Shown: piece after piece, positions 8,204 to 17,868 of the stretch
Layout: each line of letters begins with the position of its first letter
Position numbering within the stretch: the stretch's first letter is position 1
Origin: Bacteroidota bacterium
GTDB taxonomy: Bacteria > Bacteroidota > Ignavibacteria > Ignavibacteriales > Ignavibacteriaceae
Reading direction: 5' to 3'
Length of the DNA: 64,000 bases
Assembly (NCBI GenBank): GCA_022564295.1
Contig: JADFLR010000015.1
Location: 1 to 64,000 of the forward strand
Translations under genes and position numbers: made by a program
Notes under the pieces: generated by a model
Databases searched by the model: none
The model's input: the letters and a program-made list of their open reading frames with translations, nothing else
Told to the model about the DNA's origin: nothing

Positions 8204-10465
8204 ATGACTGAGATTATAACACAAAAAATAAAAACGGAAAAAATCTCTCTGCCAGTTGAGGGAATGACTTGTGCAAGCTGTGTTGCAAGAGTTGAAAAAT
8301 CTATCAAGAAAATAGATGGTGTGGAATATGTGGCTGTAAATCTTGCTTCCGAAAAAGCAACGTTAAGCATAGATAAATCGAAAGTAAATAATGAGGATAT
8401 AAAAAATGCAGTGGAAGAAGCAGGATACAAAGTTGATCTGTCATCCTTTGAAAAAGATGAAAAGCATTCTTCCGCAGAAGAAGATTCCGGTAAAATTTCA
8501 GATTACGACTTAATTCTAAAAAAAGATTTTCTCTTAGCGCTGATCCTTACCATTCCTATTTTCATACTTAGTATGAGCCAATTGTTTAATGGAATAAGAG
8601 AAGTAATTCCATTGTCTGCCTCTCAGCTAAATAAAATTTTGCTGATACTGACAACACCAGTTATTTTTATTTCGGGTAAAAGATTTTATAAATTTTTCTG
8701 GAATAACTTAAAACACTTTACTGCCGATATGAACTCACTTGTTGCAGTAGGAACAGGTGCGGCATTTTCATTCAGTGTTCTTATAACTTTATTCCCGGAA
8801 CTGATTTTAAAAGCAGGAGAAATTCCGCATGTTTATTTCGATACGACTGTTGTTATTATCACTTTGATATTAATGGGCAAATGGCTGGAAGCGAGAGCAA
8901 AATCCAAAACCGGTTCGGCAATTAAAAAATTAATTGCGCTTAAACCAAAAACTGCTCTTATCAAAACCGCTGAAGGTGAAAAGGTTATCAATATTGATGA
9001 ATTAATAATCGGTGATATTGTAATTGTAAAACCGGGTGAAAAAATTCCTGCCGATGGAAAAATAATAAACGGATATTCAACTGTTGATGAATCAATGCTG
9101 ACAGGCGAAAGTTTTCCCGTTGAGAAAACTTCGGAATCGAAAATATTTGGCGGTTCGATAAACAGGTTCGGCACATTTGAATTTGAAGTTTCCGCAATCG
9201 GGAAGGCCTCTGTTCTCGGAAGGATAATCACTCTTGTTGAAGAAGCACAGGGCTCAAAAGCACCTATTCAAAAATTAGCCGATAAAGTAGCAGCAATCTT
9301 TGTTCCGATAGTTATAGTTATTTCTATTGTTACTTTTATACTCTGGATTATTTTGGGCGGTGAAAATTATTTTACTTTTGCTCTAATAAATTTTGTTGCA
9401 GTGCTTATAATTGCCTGCCCCTGCGCAATGGGTTTAGCTACTCCAACTGCATTAATAGTAGGAATTGGTAAAGGTGCCGAAAGCGGAATTTTAATTAAAG
9501 ATGGAGAGCATTTAGAATTAGCACATAAAATAAAAACAGTTTTATTCGATAAAACGGGAACAATTACGGAAGGCAAGCCCGTTGTAAGCAAAATAATCAC
9601 CAACGGTTATGATGAAAATGAATTGCTCAAACTTACAGCTTCACTCGAAAAAAGATCGGAACATCCCTTAGCAGAAGCCATAGTTAATTATGCTGATACA
9701 AAGGGAATTACAATTCCTATCCCAAAAGAATTTGAAAGTACAACAGGCTTTGGATTGATAGGAAAAGTCGAGGATAAAAAAATTATCATCGGCAGTAAAA
9801 ATTTTCTCTCGAATCACAATGTAACTTCAAACCATTTTGAAGGAAAAGCTTATGATCTTTCTTCCGAAGGAAAAACTGTTGTATATGTTGCAATAGCTGG
9901 TAAATCTGCAGGAATAATTGCAATTGAAGACCCGATTAAGAATACTTCGACTGATGCAATCCAAAAGCTGAAATCATTAAACATAAAAACAATTATGATT
10001 ACGGGCGATAACAAACGCAGTGCCGGGCATATAGCAAAACAATTAGGCTTAGATGATTATGAAGCGGAAGTACTGCCTGAGGATAAATCAAACATAGTTG
10101 CAAAGTATCAGAAGCAGGGTGAAATTATTGCGATGGTTGGCGACGGGATAAATGATGCTCCGGCACTTGCACAGGCAAATGTAGGTATTGCAATCGGTAC
10201 GGGCACAGATGTTGCGATTGAAACCGGAGATATTGTTTTAATGAAAGGTGATTTGATGGGTGTTGTCAACGCAATAAAGTTATCGAAGGCAACCATTAAA
10301 ACGATTAAACAAAATTTGTTCTGGGCATTTATTTATAATACAGTTGGGATTCCTTTAGCGGCAGTCGGTTTGCTTAATCCTATGTTTGCAGCATTAGCGA
10401 TGGCATTTAGTTCTGTGTCGGTAATTTCAAATTCGCTTCGATTAAAAAAAATCAAATTGCGATGA
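8204..10465 (+). CDS. copA: Copper-translocating P1B-type ATPase
   Basis: 753 residues. One N-terminal HMA domain (GMTCASC, Cys23 and Cys26) precedes eight predicted membrane helices. The transmembrane metal site is Cys-Pro-Cys at about 405-407; the phosphorylated Asp is in DKTGT at about 449; the TGES actuator loop, SEHP nucleotide-binding motif and GDGINDAP hinge are all intact. CPC and the chaperone context point to Cu(I) export from the cytoplasm to the periplasm. It ends three bases before a convergent gene. Part of it is duplicated as a pseudogene at about 11717-12187. Confidence 0.96.
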   Translation: MTEIITQKIKTEKISLPVEGMTCASCVARVEKSIKKIDGVEYVAVNLASEKATLSIDKSKVNNEDIKNAVEEAGYKVDLSSFEKDEKHSSAEEDSGKISDYDLILKKDFLLALILTIPIFILSMSQLFNGIREVIPLSASQLNKILLILTTPVIFISGKRFYKFFWNNLKHFTADMNSLVAVGTGAAFSFSVLITLFPELILKAGEIPHVYFDTTVVIITLILMGKWLEARAKSKTGSAIKKLIALKPKTALIKTAEGEKVINIDELIIGDIVIVKPGEKIPADGKIINGYSTVDESMLTGESFPVEKTSESKIFGGSINRFGTFEFEVSAIGKASVLGRIITLVEEAQGSKAPIQKLADKVAAIFVPIVIVISIVTFILWIILGGENYFTFALINFVAVLIIACPCAMGLATPTALIVGIGKGAESGILIKDGEHLELAHKIKTVLFDKTGTITEGKPVVSKIITNGYDENELLKLTASLEKRSEHPLAEAIVNYADTKGITIPIPKEFESTTGFGLIGKVEDKKIIIGSKNFLSNHNVTSNHFEGKAYDLSSEGKTVVYVAIAGKSAGIIAIEDPIKNTSTDAIQKLKSLNIKTIMITGDNKRSAGHIAKQLGLDDYEAEVLPEDKSNIVAKYQKQGEIIAMVGDGINDAPALAQANVGIAIGTGTDVAIETGDIVLMKGDLMGVVNAIKLSKATIKTIKQNLFWAFIYNTVGIPLAAVGLLNPMFAALAMAFSSVSVISNSLRLKKIKLR

Positions 10466-10468
10466 AAA

Positions 10469-11668
10469 TTATTTCAGCAAAACAAGTTTCTTGGATTGGG
10501 TCTTGCTTCCCTGAGAGAGCGTATAAAAATAAACTCCACTGCTTAATCCAGATGCATCAAATACAACTTCATAGGTTCCTGCTGGTTTAAATTCATTTAT
10601 AAGTGTCGAAACATTATTCCCAAGTAAATTGTAAACTATTAATTTTACTTTCTCTTTCATATCTCCTTTTGATGATCTTTCATCAATAGTAAAACTTATT
10701 TTAGTTGTTGGGTTAAATGGATTGGGGAAATTTTGATAAAGATAAAATCTTTGCGGTTGTGCACCATCAACATCTGAAACTGATGTTGGATTGTAAACAG
10801 GACCAAATACAATGCTGTTAGGTGCTTGCATTCCTCCACCACTCGAGAAGATTTGTATAAAAGCCCCGGATGAATCATATTGATTGATTCTATTCTGAGT
10901 CCAATCACATATATAAATATTCCCCGACTCATCAAATGTTACTCCTTCTGCATTTGTTAATCCGCTTATAAACTCACCTATAAATTTTCCATCAATGGAG
11001 TTAAATTTCAATACTTTCCCTAATGACCAATCAAGTACAAATAATGCCCCGCCATCAAACCATAAGTTAACCGCACCTTGCAGATGGCCCGTTTCTGTAA
11101 AAACACCAATATAAGTTCCGTTTGTATCAAATTTTTTAACATCGGCGGAACCAAAACTTGCAACATAAAGATTACCTGAGCTATCCCAAGCATGTCCACA
11201 TCCCTGGTTTAATCCAATTGAAGTAAACTCGTCAACAAATTCACCTGAAAGTGAATTAAATCTTACAACTTTATTTTGCTGGGATCCCCACTGACTGACA
11301 TATAAATTTCCATCAGATCCAAATGTCATTTTTGTAGGATTGTCCAGTTGATAACCAGTTGTAAAATTACCGATAAACTCACCGGTTGAACGATCGTATT
11401 TTAGTATCGTCGTATTCGCTCTTCCACTTACATATAAATGTCCGTCAGGACCGAACGCAACTTCTTGAGTTGAATTCAATCCCCCCAAGCCGGACTGGAC
11501 AAAATCGGCAATGTATGCTCCTTTTTCCCCATCAAAAACTTTAACTGAATTTGTGTTACGACTGCTAACATAAAGATCGCTATTACTTTGTTGTGCCTCA
11601 ATTTTATGAAATACATAAAAGATAAAAACTATGCAGAGTATTCTATAGAGCAATTTAAATATATACAT
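10469..11668 (-). CDS. Secreted NHL-type beta-propeller protein with T9SS C-terminal sorting domain
   Basis: 399 residues. A signal peptide (hydrophobic to about residue 24, ending IEAQ) is followed by about six repeats of the form LYVSxxxxNxVxKFDSxxGxFIGEF with GxVTFDESGNIYICDW, typical of NHL/SMP-30-like propellers. The last 90 residues contain NFPNPFNPTT and end in SKKLVLLK, a type IX secretion sorting domain. Exported, probably surface-bound; ligand unknown. It lies between intact copA (convergent, three bases apart) and a decayed copA fragment, so a duplication event included or flanked this gene. Confidence 0.88.
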   Translation of the reverse strand: MYIFKLLYRILCIVFIFYVFHKIEAQQSNSDLYVSSRNTNSVKVFDGEKGAYIADFVQSGLGGLNSTQEVAFGPDGHLYVSGRANTTILKYDRSTGEFIGNFTTGYQLDNPTKMTFGSDGNLYVSQWGSQQNKVVRFNSLSGEFVDEFTSIGLNQGCGHAWDSSGNLYVASFGSADVKKFDTNGTYIGVFTETGHLQGAVNLWFDGGALFVLDWSLGKVLKFNSIDGKFIGEFISGLTNAEGVTFDESGNIYICDWTQNRINQYDSSGAFIQIFSSGGGMQAPNSIVFGPVYNPTSVSDVDGAQPQRFYLYQNFPNPFNPTTKISFTIDERSSKGDMKEKVKLIVYNLLGNNVSTLINEFKPAGTYEVVFDASGLSSGVYFYTLSQGSKTQSKKLVLLK

Positions 11669-11716
11669 TTTTAATATACCTGAAAGTGTTTAACAGTTTC
11701 TTATTAAAATAGATAT

Positions 11717-12187
11717 CATTCATCAATAATATCAAACCAAAAATTGCTCTGATCAAAAGCAATAAAGGTAAAATAGTTATTAATATTAAAGAATTAATAA
11801 TCGGTGATATTGTAATTGTAAAACCGGTTGAAAAATTACCTGCCGATTGAATAGTAATAAACGGAGATTCAGCTATTGATGAATCGATGCTTACAGGTGA
11901 AAGATTTCCCGTTGAGAAAACTTCGGAATCGAAAAAATTTGGCTGGACGATAAAAAGATTCGGCACATATTAATTTGAAGTCACCGCAATTGGGAAAGTC
12001 TCAAATCTCGGAAAGAAAATCACTCTCGTTGAATAAGCATAGTGTCCAAAAGCACCTTTTCAATAATTAGCCAGCAAAGTAGCTCCAATCGACTGGCTTA
12101 ATCCTATTATTGCAGCATTAGCGAGGACATTAAGTTCTGTGTCGGTAATTTCAAATTCGCTTCGATAAAAAAAATTCAAGTTTTATA
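11717..12187 (+). pseudogene. Decayed internal-deletion copy of copA
   Basis: Forward-strand sequence aligns base for base with copA around 8935-9300 (GDIVIVKP, DESMLTGE, FPVEKTSESK are readable) and then, near 12090, jumps to the copA 3' end around 10370-10460 (LNP...AALA, SVSVISNSLR). About 1.07 kb of the middle is missing. In-frame stops are present, for example TGA in CCGATTGA and TAA in CATATTAAT, and several small substitutions occur, so it cannot make a pump. The DNA similarity remains high, which points to a fairly recent duplication. Confidence 0.85.
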
Positions 12188-12423
12188 GGACAGGACTAAT
12201 TGTCGACAGGAGAATATTCTATTAAAAAATTATATTTAGGATAACCTTGGGAAAATTCTTTCTTCGATTTTAAACATTTCTTTTTCAAATTAAAGAATAT
12301 TTGTTTTTTTTCGATAATTTAAAATGAATTATAATGTCTGAAAACAAAAAATAATATTATAATAAATGACATTATCGATAAACTATCTAATACGAAAATT
12401 TAATAATCAACTGAGGGAATAAA

Positions 12424-13302
12424 ATGTCTGAATACCTTAAGATGGATTCAACCAAAGCCGAAGTTACGGTCAAGAGATTACAGAATATCAGCCAGTTGCC
12501 TGCAATACCAAAGGTAATAACTGAAGTATCAAAATTATTTAGTAATCCTAACACTTCGATTACACAATTATCTGATATAATTGAAAAAGACCAGGCACTT
12601 ACACTAAAAGTCCTTTCTGTAGCTAACTCACCTTTATACGGTATTCAAAGGGAGATTAATTCACTACATGCAGCTATACTAATATTAGGTTTTCAGGAAT
12701 TGAGAAGTATTGTTACTGCGTTGGGAATGAAAATGTCTTTTAAAACTACATCCAGTGAATATTTTGATTTTCACGAATTTTGGTTACACTCGATGGTTGT
12801 GGGAATTGCTGCAAAAAGAATAACAAAGGAACTAGGCTTCCATTTTGATGGTGATTCGTTTACTGCAGGGATATTACATGATTTCGGATTGCTGGTATTA
12901 CACGAATATTTGCAGGATAGTTATGAGAAAATTCTACTCCATGCAACTGAAAATAATATCGATATTCTGGAAGCTGAATATAAAGTACTTGGTTTATCCC
13001 ATCAGGAAATTGGAAATTTCCTTGCCAAAAAATGGTCGCTGACTTCTACGCTAAATGATTCTCTTACATTTCATCATCGACCTGCTGAATCATTAAAAAA
13101 TAATTACCTCACCTCTATAATTCATATTGCTGATTATGCAACTCAAAAATTACAAATTGGAAATTTCTTTTGGGATAACAATTACAAGTTAGATTCATCA
13201 GTACTATCATTGTTAAATTTTGTTACCCGTGAGGAATTTGAGGATTTTATAGAAGCATATAGGGAAGATTTTGCATTAACTGCATCTACCGTGAAGTTAT
13301 AA
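12424..13302 (+). CDS. HDOD-domain signalling protein
   Basis: 292 residues, one HDOD domain covering about 15-215: LPAIPKVITEVSKL, the SPLYG segment, LGFQELRSIV, FWLHSMVVG and GILHDFGLLVL. HDOD proteins are relatives of HD phosphohydrolases that usually lack the full metal site and act in signalling, often with second messengers or kinases (family knowledge). Here HD occurs in GILHDFG, and the first conserved residue pattern of active HD enzymes is incomplete. No partner gene is adjacent; the hybrid kinases lie 22 kb away. Start ATG at 12424 is preceded by GAGGGAATAAA. Confidence 0.88.
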   Translation: MSEYLKMDSTKAEVTVKRLQNISQLPAIPKVITEVSKLFSNPNTSITQLSDIIEKDQALTLKVLSVANSPLYGIQREINSLHAAILILGFQELRSIVTALGMKMSFKTTSSEYFDFHEFWLHSMVVGIAAKRITKELGFHFDGDSFTAGILHDFGLLVLHEYLQDSYEKILLHATENNIDILEAEYKVLGLSHQEIGNFLAKKWSLTSTLNDSLTFHHRPAESLKNNYLTSIIHIADYATQKLQIGNFFWDNNYKLDSSVLSLLNFVTREEFEDFIEAYREDFALTASTVKL

Positions 13303-13420
13303 ATTAGAAGGCCCTACAAATAAATCCGATAGTTATTTTACCGCACATACATCTAATGGGGATCTAATCACTTTAACATTAATTTTGTTGATTTATACAA
13401 TGATTCTTATCTAATCACTT

Positions 13421-13663
13421 TTAGAATAAAGCGGCAAAGGCATAACTGTTTTCAGTTTTAGATCTGATTTGCGCGGGAGCGAATTCTAAACCAAGTGACG
13501 GCACTCCAATCCATACATTAAGATTTGGATCTTCATCATCATCTTTATGATGGCCTGTTCTTATCTTAGCCGGCGCTTCATCAATAATTTGGTTGATAGT
13601 TTCTTTATCATTATAACCACGAGATGGAAGTCGGCTAATCTTTGAACGATGAGAATTATTCAT
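13421..13663 (-). pseudogene. Deletion remnant of a pyridoxamine 5'-phosphate oxidase-family flavoprotein
   Basis: About 80 residues from ATG at 13661-13663. SRLPSRGYNDKETINQIIDEA looks like the extreme N-terminus of this split-barrel flavoprotein family, and the directly following AKIRTGHHKDDDEDPNLNVW matches the usual C-terminal AKVRTGPPKDDEEDYALPVW as I recall it. The roughly 130 residues between, which form the flavin-binding barrel, are missing. This looks like an in-frame deletion joining two similar E-A-(S/P)-A segments. A longer reading from 13720 would overlap the upstream gene and lacks support. A functional mini-protein cannot be excluded. Confidence 0.65.
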
Positions 13664-13710
13664 TTTATGGTGATTCCAATTATAGAATATTTGAGTGAAA
13701 ATTAAAAAAC

Positions 13711-14118
13711 TTATAAGCATTTATGAATCAATGGGTCAACTCCACGGGTTAATGAAAACGTATCAATTTCAGTATCGGTGTCTGTTATTACCAATATCAA
13801 AGTCATTTCATTCCCAACAATATGCCCTTTATATAATGCCGGGTGCTCATCCGGTGTTTCATCAATTCTGATTGCTCCTCCATGCTCAAATACATGAACT
13901 CCGCGAACTTCAAACTTACCGTCATCATCAGGAATTATTGGCTCATCAATGGTACCATGTGCGCAATCATATACAAGAGTTGCACTACTATCTGAAACAA
14001 CTATACCGATATGCTCCCCGCCCCACTTACCCGTTAAATCAATTTGTGAAATGCTACTGCATCCACAAAAAATCCAAATTATTAGTAACAGAGAAATGTT
14101 TAAAAATAATTTTTTCAT
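13711..14118 (-). CDS. Conserved small lipoprotein of unknown function
   Basis: 135 residues. The N-terminus MKKLFLNISLLLIIW is followed by the lipobox-like FCGC with Cys20, so it should be an outer- or inner-membrane lipoprotein. The mature part has TGKWGGEHIGIVV, YDCAHGTIDEPI and VFEHGGAIR, a pattern I recall from a widespread uncharacterised family with a lipocalin-like beta pattern. The gene is directly followed by the flavoprotein remnant on the same strand. No function can be assigned. Confidence 0.7.
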   Translation of the reverse strand: MKKLFLNISLLLIIWIFCGCSSISQIDLTGKWGGEHIGIVVSDSSATLVYDCAHGTIDEPIIPDDDGKFEVRGVHVFEHGGAIRIDETPDEHPALYKGHIVGNEMTLILVITDTDTEIDTFSLTRGVDPLIHKCL

Positions 14119-14316
14119 CAGTAATCCTTAATTATTATTGAAATAATTAACACTATTATTAAGAGGATATATCGTACTTTTTAAAATAATTTAACTAACT
14201 CTACTTTTTGTGATTGGTTTAATCTTGCTCCTTTCAATCGACTGAAATGCAAGATATTTTTTAATAAACTTTTTCATATTATTAGCCCAGTGCTAAACTA
14301 ATGGAATGGCTGAAAG

Positions 14317-15333
14317 CTATTTCTTGGGTAGTCTTTCCAAAAATGAACTGTTACTAAGAACTGTAAAAGAATTCTTTTCTCTTAATTCATTAAGATTTAA
14401 ACAATTCATATAGCTCATAGAACTTTTTAAACCGTCTGAAATTCCATCAATCACATTTTTAACAGCACCTTTATATGGCACCATAGTTTCTTCACCTTCG
14501 ATGAACTCATTTTTCATTTTTACACCAAAAGAAGCTGAACCACGATATTTTTTCCACAACTGATCATCATACTTTATTACCTCGCCAGGCGTTTCCTTTG
14601 TGCCTGCAAACATTCTTCCGAGCATAGCAGCATCTGCACCCAGTGCAATAGCTTTTAAAACATCTCCCGGGCTTTTTATCCCCCCATCTGCAATTATTTT
14701 TATATCCAGTTTTTTTTCATCACGAGCAAATAAAACATCGAGTAAAGAAGTTACCTGCCCGATACCAATTCCCGTTTGAATACTTGTAGTACAAACACTC
14801 CCGCTGCCAATTCCTACTCTTACCGCATCAGCACCTGCACTCTGCAGTTGATCTAAAGTTGCTCCGTGGGCGATGTTTCCGACAATTATTCTTACATTAA
14901 ATCTTTTTTTAATCTCTTCAGCTTTGTGCAGCACTTCGTGATTATTTGCATTTGCAGTATCGATACAAATTATATAATTATGGCTTACAAGTTTTTCTAT
15001 TACATCAATAGCTGTATTGAGCGCAATAGAAACTGCCTTTATTTCCTTTCCGTTGCTGTCATCTTCCAATATTTTTTTTAATGAAGAATCGAAGCGATTG
15101 AGGATACCGAGACAACCCAGGTTGGTAAGTTCCTTAGCCATATCTAATCCCGTAACAGATTCCATCGGACTTGATATAACGGGTTGCAGCAGTTCCTCTT
15201 GCAAAAATTCAGTAGATGTATCAACTTCTTTTCTGGATTTTATTCTACTTATTTCAGTCGGAATTAAACTTATATCATCGTAAGTGAGCGATTGATAGTA
15301 TTCGTTCAATTCATTTTTATCGTATATCTTCAT
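14317..15333 (-). CDS. IMP dehydrogenase/GMP reductase family enzyme without CBS domains
   Basis: 338 residues, a TIM-barrel purine nucleotide oxidoreductase. The catalytic loop is GIGSGSVCTTSIQTG with Cys181; the phosphate-binding IIADGGIKSPGDVLKAIALGA and the flap region around GSASFG are present. There is no CBS pair between strands, and the length is close to GMP reductase (about 347), so GMP to IMP reduction is likely, but IMP dehydrogenases lacking CBS domains exist. The canonical GPGSxCTTR loop is altered to GSGSVCTTS (Arg to Ser), which is unusual. It stands alone between lipoprotein and pepF genes. Confidence 0.82.
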   Translation of the reverse strand: MKIYDKNELNEYYQSLTYDDISLIPTEISRIKSRKEVDTSTEFLQEELLQPVISSPMESVTGLDMAKELTNLGCLGILNRFDSSLKKILEDDSNGKEIKAVSIALNTAIDVIEKLVSHNYIICIDTANANNHEVLHKAEEIKKRFNVRIIVGNIAHGATLDQLQSAGADAVRVGIGSGSVCTTSIQTGIGIGQVTSLLDVLFARDEKKLDIKIIADGGIKSPGDVLKAIALGADAAMLGRMFAGTKETPGEVIKYDDQLWKKYRGSASFGVKMKNEFIEGEETMVPYKGAVKNVIDGISDGLKSSMSYMNCLNLNELREKNSFTVLSNSSFLERLPKK

Positions 15334-15503
15334 TTTGTACTAAACTTTATTGATTTGGTTTTACAAATATTTGATTTTATCTGTTTATAAATTTTTATTT
15401 TTATCCCAATACGTTGGGAAACTCGTCCTGATTCATCGAGAATTGTTTCATAAAATACCCGGAACATTGCCGGTTGTAAATTAAAATAATATTTGGTTGA
15501 AGT

Positions 15504-17366
15504 TTATTTGGCTTCAAGTACATTTTCCATCTCGTCTAAAATTTCATTCATCTTTGCAGAAACTGCAAACACTGGCTCAGCGGAATTCATATCAACGCCG
15601 GCAGATTTCAAAATGTTAATTGGGTAATCGGAACTGCCTGCTTTCAGGAAATTCAAATATTTTACAACTGCAGGTTTACCTTCTGTTTTAATTTTTTTTG
15701 CCAAGACTTCAGAAGCGGCAAATCCTGTTGCGTATTGATAAACATAAAAGTTATAGTAAAAATGTGGAATTCTTGCCCAGGTATATTTTTCATCCTCAAT
15801 AACTGTCATCTCTGTCCCCCAATATTTTTGGTAAATATCTTTGTATAACTTGGATAACATTTCGGGAGTTAACGCTTCGCCGCTCTCCGTTTTATCATAA
15901 ACCATTTTTTCAAATTCTGCAAACATTACCTGGCGGTAAAATGTTGATGTTATATTGTTAAGATACTTTTCAAGTAAATAAAGCTTTTCGTCATCACTTT
16001 CAGCATTATTTGTAAGATAATCAAGCAGTAAAGATTCATTAAATGTTGAGGCAACTTCTGCTAAAAATATTGAATAGTTTGCATACGGAAATAGTTGTGT
16101 TTTTCCTGTGTAATAGGAATGCATGTTGTGTCCCATCTCGTGTACAAGTGTAAACACATCATTCAAAAGGTCAGTCCAGTTAAGAAGAACGTAAGGGTGC
16201 ACACCGTAAGTTGTTCCGGAAGAGTAGGCACCGCTCTTCTTTGCTTGTGTTTCATAAATATCAATCCATCTGTTATCGAAGGCAAGCTGTATGGAATTTA
16301 AATAATCATCTCCCAAAATTTTTAATGAGTCGATTACAATTTCTTTTGAATATTCGTAAGGATAAATCTTTTCACGTATATTATTAAAAACAGTAACGTA
16401 AACATCATAAGGTCTTAATTTTTCAACTCCCAAAAGATTTCTTTTTAACGCAGCCCATCTATGCAAAGGAGCGAGATTTTGATTAACCGAGTCGATTAAA
16501 TTATCATAAACCGAAAGCGGAATGTTATTTTTATCGAGTGCTGCATCGCGGGCAGATTTATATTTTCTCGCCGTAGCAAAAAAGATATTTGTTTTAAGGT
16601 TCCCGTTAAAAAGTGTTGCAAATGTATTTACATAATCTTCATACGGACTAAGATATGCTTTAAATGCTCTTTCCCTGTAATCACGGTCTTTAGAATACAT
16701 TGCTGCATAAAATCTTCCATGCGACATCTCAACATTGTTTCCATTATCATCCTTTACCATTGGAAATTTAAGATCCGCATTAGTGAACATTGAATAGCTG
16801 TTATAAGGAGTTTGAGCTATCTCACTTGCGAGTGCTAAAATTTGTTCTTCCTGCCTTGAAAGTGAATGAGCTTTTGTTCTCAAAAGATCATCAATATTAT
16901 GCTTGTAAATATTAAGCTCACTATTCGATTCTATCATCTTTAATAATTCATTAGTATCAATTTCAAGCAGTTCTGGTTTGATGAATGAACTGACTGCGGA
17001 AACTTTGGCGTATAACGATTTTATTCTGTCATCCATTGCCTGATAGATATTTTCCCGCAGATCGCTATCTTTGGCAAGCATAGCATACAGATAGAGCCGC
17101 TCAAGTTTCATTGCCATACTGTCATCAAATTTTAAACAAGCTAATAAAGTATCTGCTCCAGAATTTAACTTCCCTTTGAATTTATCATATCCATTCAGAT
17201 TTTTCTCAATCCACGAGAAGTCTTTTTCCCATTCCTCATTTTTGGAGTATATCTGGGTAAGATCCCATTTATACTTATCCTCAATTTCTTCGCGAATGGG
17301 AAGTGAAACCGTTTCTACTTCATTAAGAAGTTTAAAATTTTTCTCGATACCGGATAGCATAAGCAT
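15504..17366 (-). CDS. pepF: Oligoendopeptidase F (M3 family metallopeptidase)
   Basis: 620 residues. The zinc site HEMGH (about residue 408) followed by NMHSYYTG and the downstream Glu in FLAEVASTFNE are those of M3B peptidases. It cleaves short peptides in the cytoplasm; no signal peptide is visible. N-terminal helical region and the length are typical of PepF (about 600). Two nearby ATGs (17366 and 17360) could start it. No operon partner is evident. Confidence 0.95.
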   Translation of the reverse strand: MLMLSGIEKNFKLLNEVETVSLPIREEIEDKYKWDLTQIYSKNEEWEKDFSWIEKNLNGYDKFKGKLNSGADTLLACLKFDDSMAMKLERLYLYAMLAKDSDLRENIYQAMDDRIKSLYAKVSAVSSFIKPELLEIDTNELLKMIESNSELNIYKHNIDDLLRTKAHSLSRQEEQILALASEIAQTPYNSYSMFTNADLKFPMVKDDNGNNVEMSHGRFYAAMYSKDRDYRERAFKAYLSPYEDYVNTFATLFNGNLKTNIFFATARKYKSARDAALDKNNIPLSVYDNLIDSVNQNLAPLHRWAALKRNLLGVEKLRPYDVYVTVFNNIREKIYPYEYSKEIVIDSLKILGDDYLNSIQLAFDNRWIDIYETQAKKSGAYSSGTTYGVHPYVLLNWTDLLNDVFTLVHEMGHNMHSYYTGKTQLFPYANYSIFLAEVASTFNESLLLDYLTNNAESDDEKLYLLEKYLNNITSTFYRQVMFAEFEKMVYDKTESGEALTPEMLSKLYKDIYQKYWGTEMTVIEDEKYTWARIPHFYYNFYVYQYATGFAASEVLAKKIKTEGKPAVVKYLNFLKAGSSDYPINILKSAGVDMNSAEPVFAVSAKMNEILDEMENVLEAK

Positions 17367-17479
17367 TATCCCCCATCAAATAAGTGAAAATATGTAATAT
17401 TAATTAAAAAATTGTTCTAAAATAACAATTTTTCTCAATTATAAAAAAAACACAAATAAAAATCCTAAACATTAACGTA

Positions 17480-17780
17480 TCAAGATCATTTTTTTGTAAC
17501 AACAAAACTACCTGCTTTTAACTTATAAAAATATATACCGCTTGAAATTTCTGAAGCATCAAATGTAAATTCGTATTTACCGGCGGGTAATTCTTTATTA
17601 ATTAGAGTTATGATTTCGCTTCCTAACTTTAAGTGTAATTAACCTCTCCATCTGTTCCTCTCCTCGGTAAGGAGAGAGATTTAAGGATGAAGTTGGGATT
17701 GTAAATCTTATTTTTGTTAATTGGTTAAATGGATTGGGATAATTTTGAAATAAATTAAATTCAACTGGAACTCGTTTCAT
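17480..17780 (-). pseudogene. Orphan, frameshifted T9SS C-terminal sorting domain
   Basis: On the reverse strand FNLFQNYPNPFNQLTKIRFTIP is followed in another frame by LGSEIITLINKELPAGKYEF and ISSGIYFYKLKAGSFVVTKK, the two halves of a Por-type sorting domain. The frame breaks near 17630, where the usual VYDLLG segment is lost. Between them lies a short insertion containing the palindromic CCTCTCCTCGGTAAGGAGAG. No passenger domain is visible upstream, so this is the tail of a lost exported protein. Confidence 0.8.
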
Positions 17781-17868
17781 ATATACATTCGTTCTGATAA
17801 TTTATCTTATAAAATCTAATGTGTAAAAATACGGTTTAAATTGTGCTATTAAAAGTAGATAGCAGGCA

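Noticed and set aside
11655-11966. A 103-residue reverse-strand ORF in the gap after the NHL gene
   Set aside because: It is the antisense of the copA pseudogene; the same antisense reading exists opposite intact copA at 8833-9231, so it is a shadow of copA sequence.
13664-13720. Longer start for the flavoprotein remnant
   Set aside because: It overlaps the upstream lipoprotein gene by ten bases and the family motif begins after Met 20.
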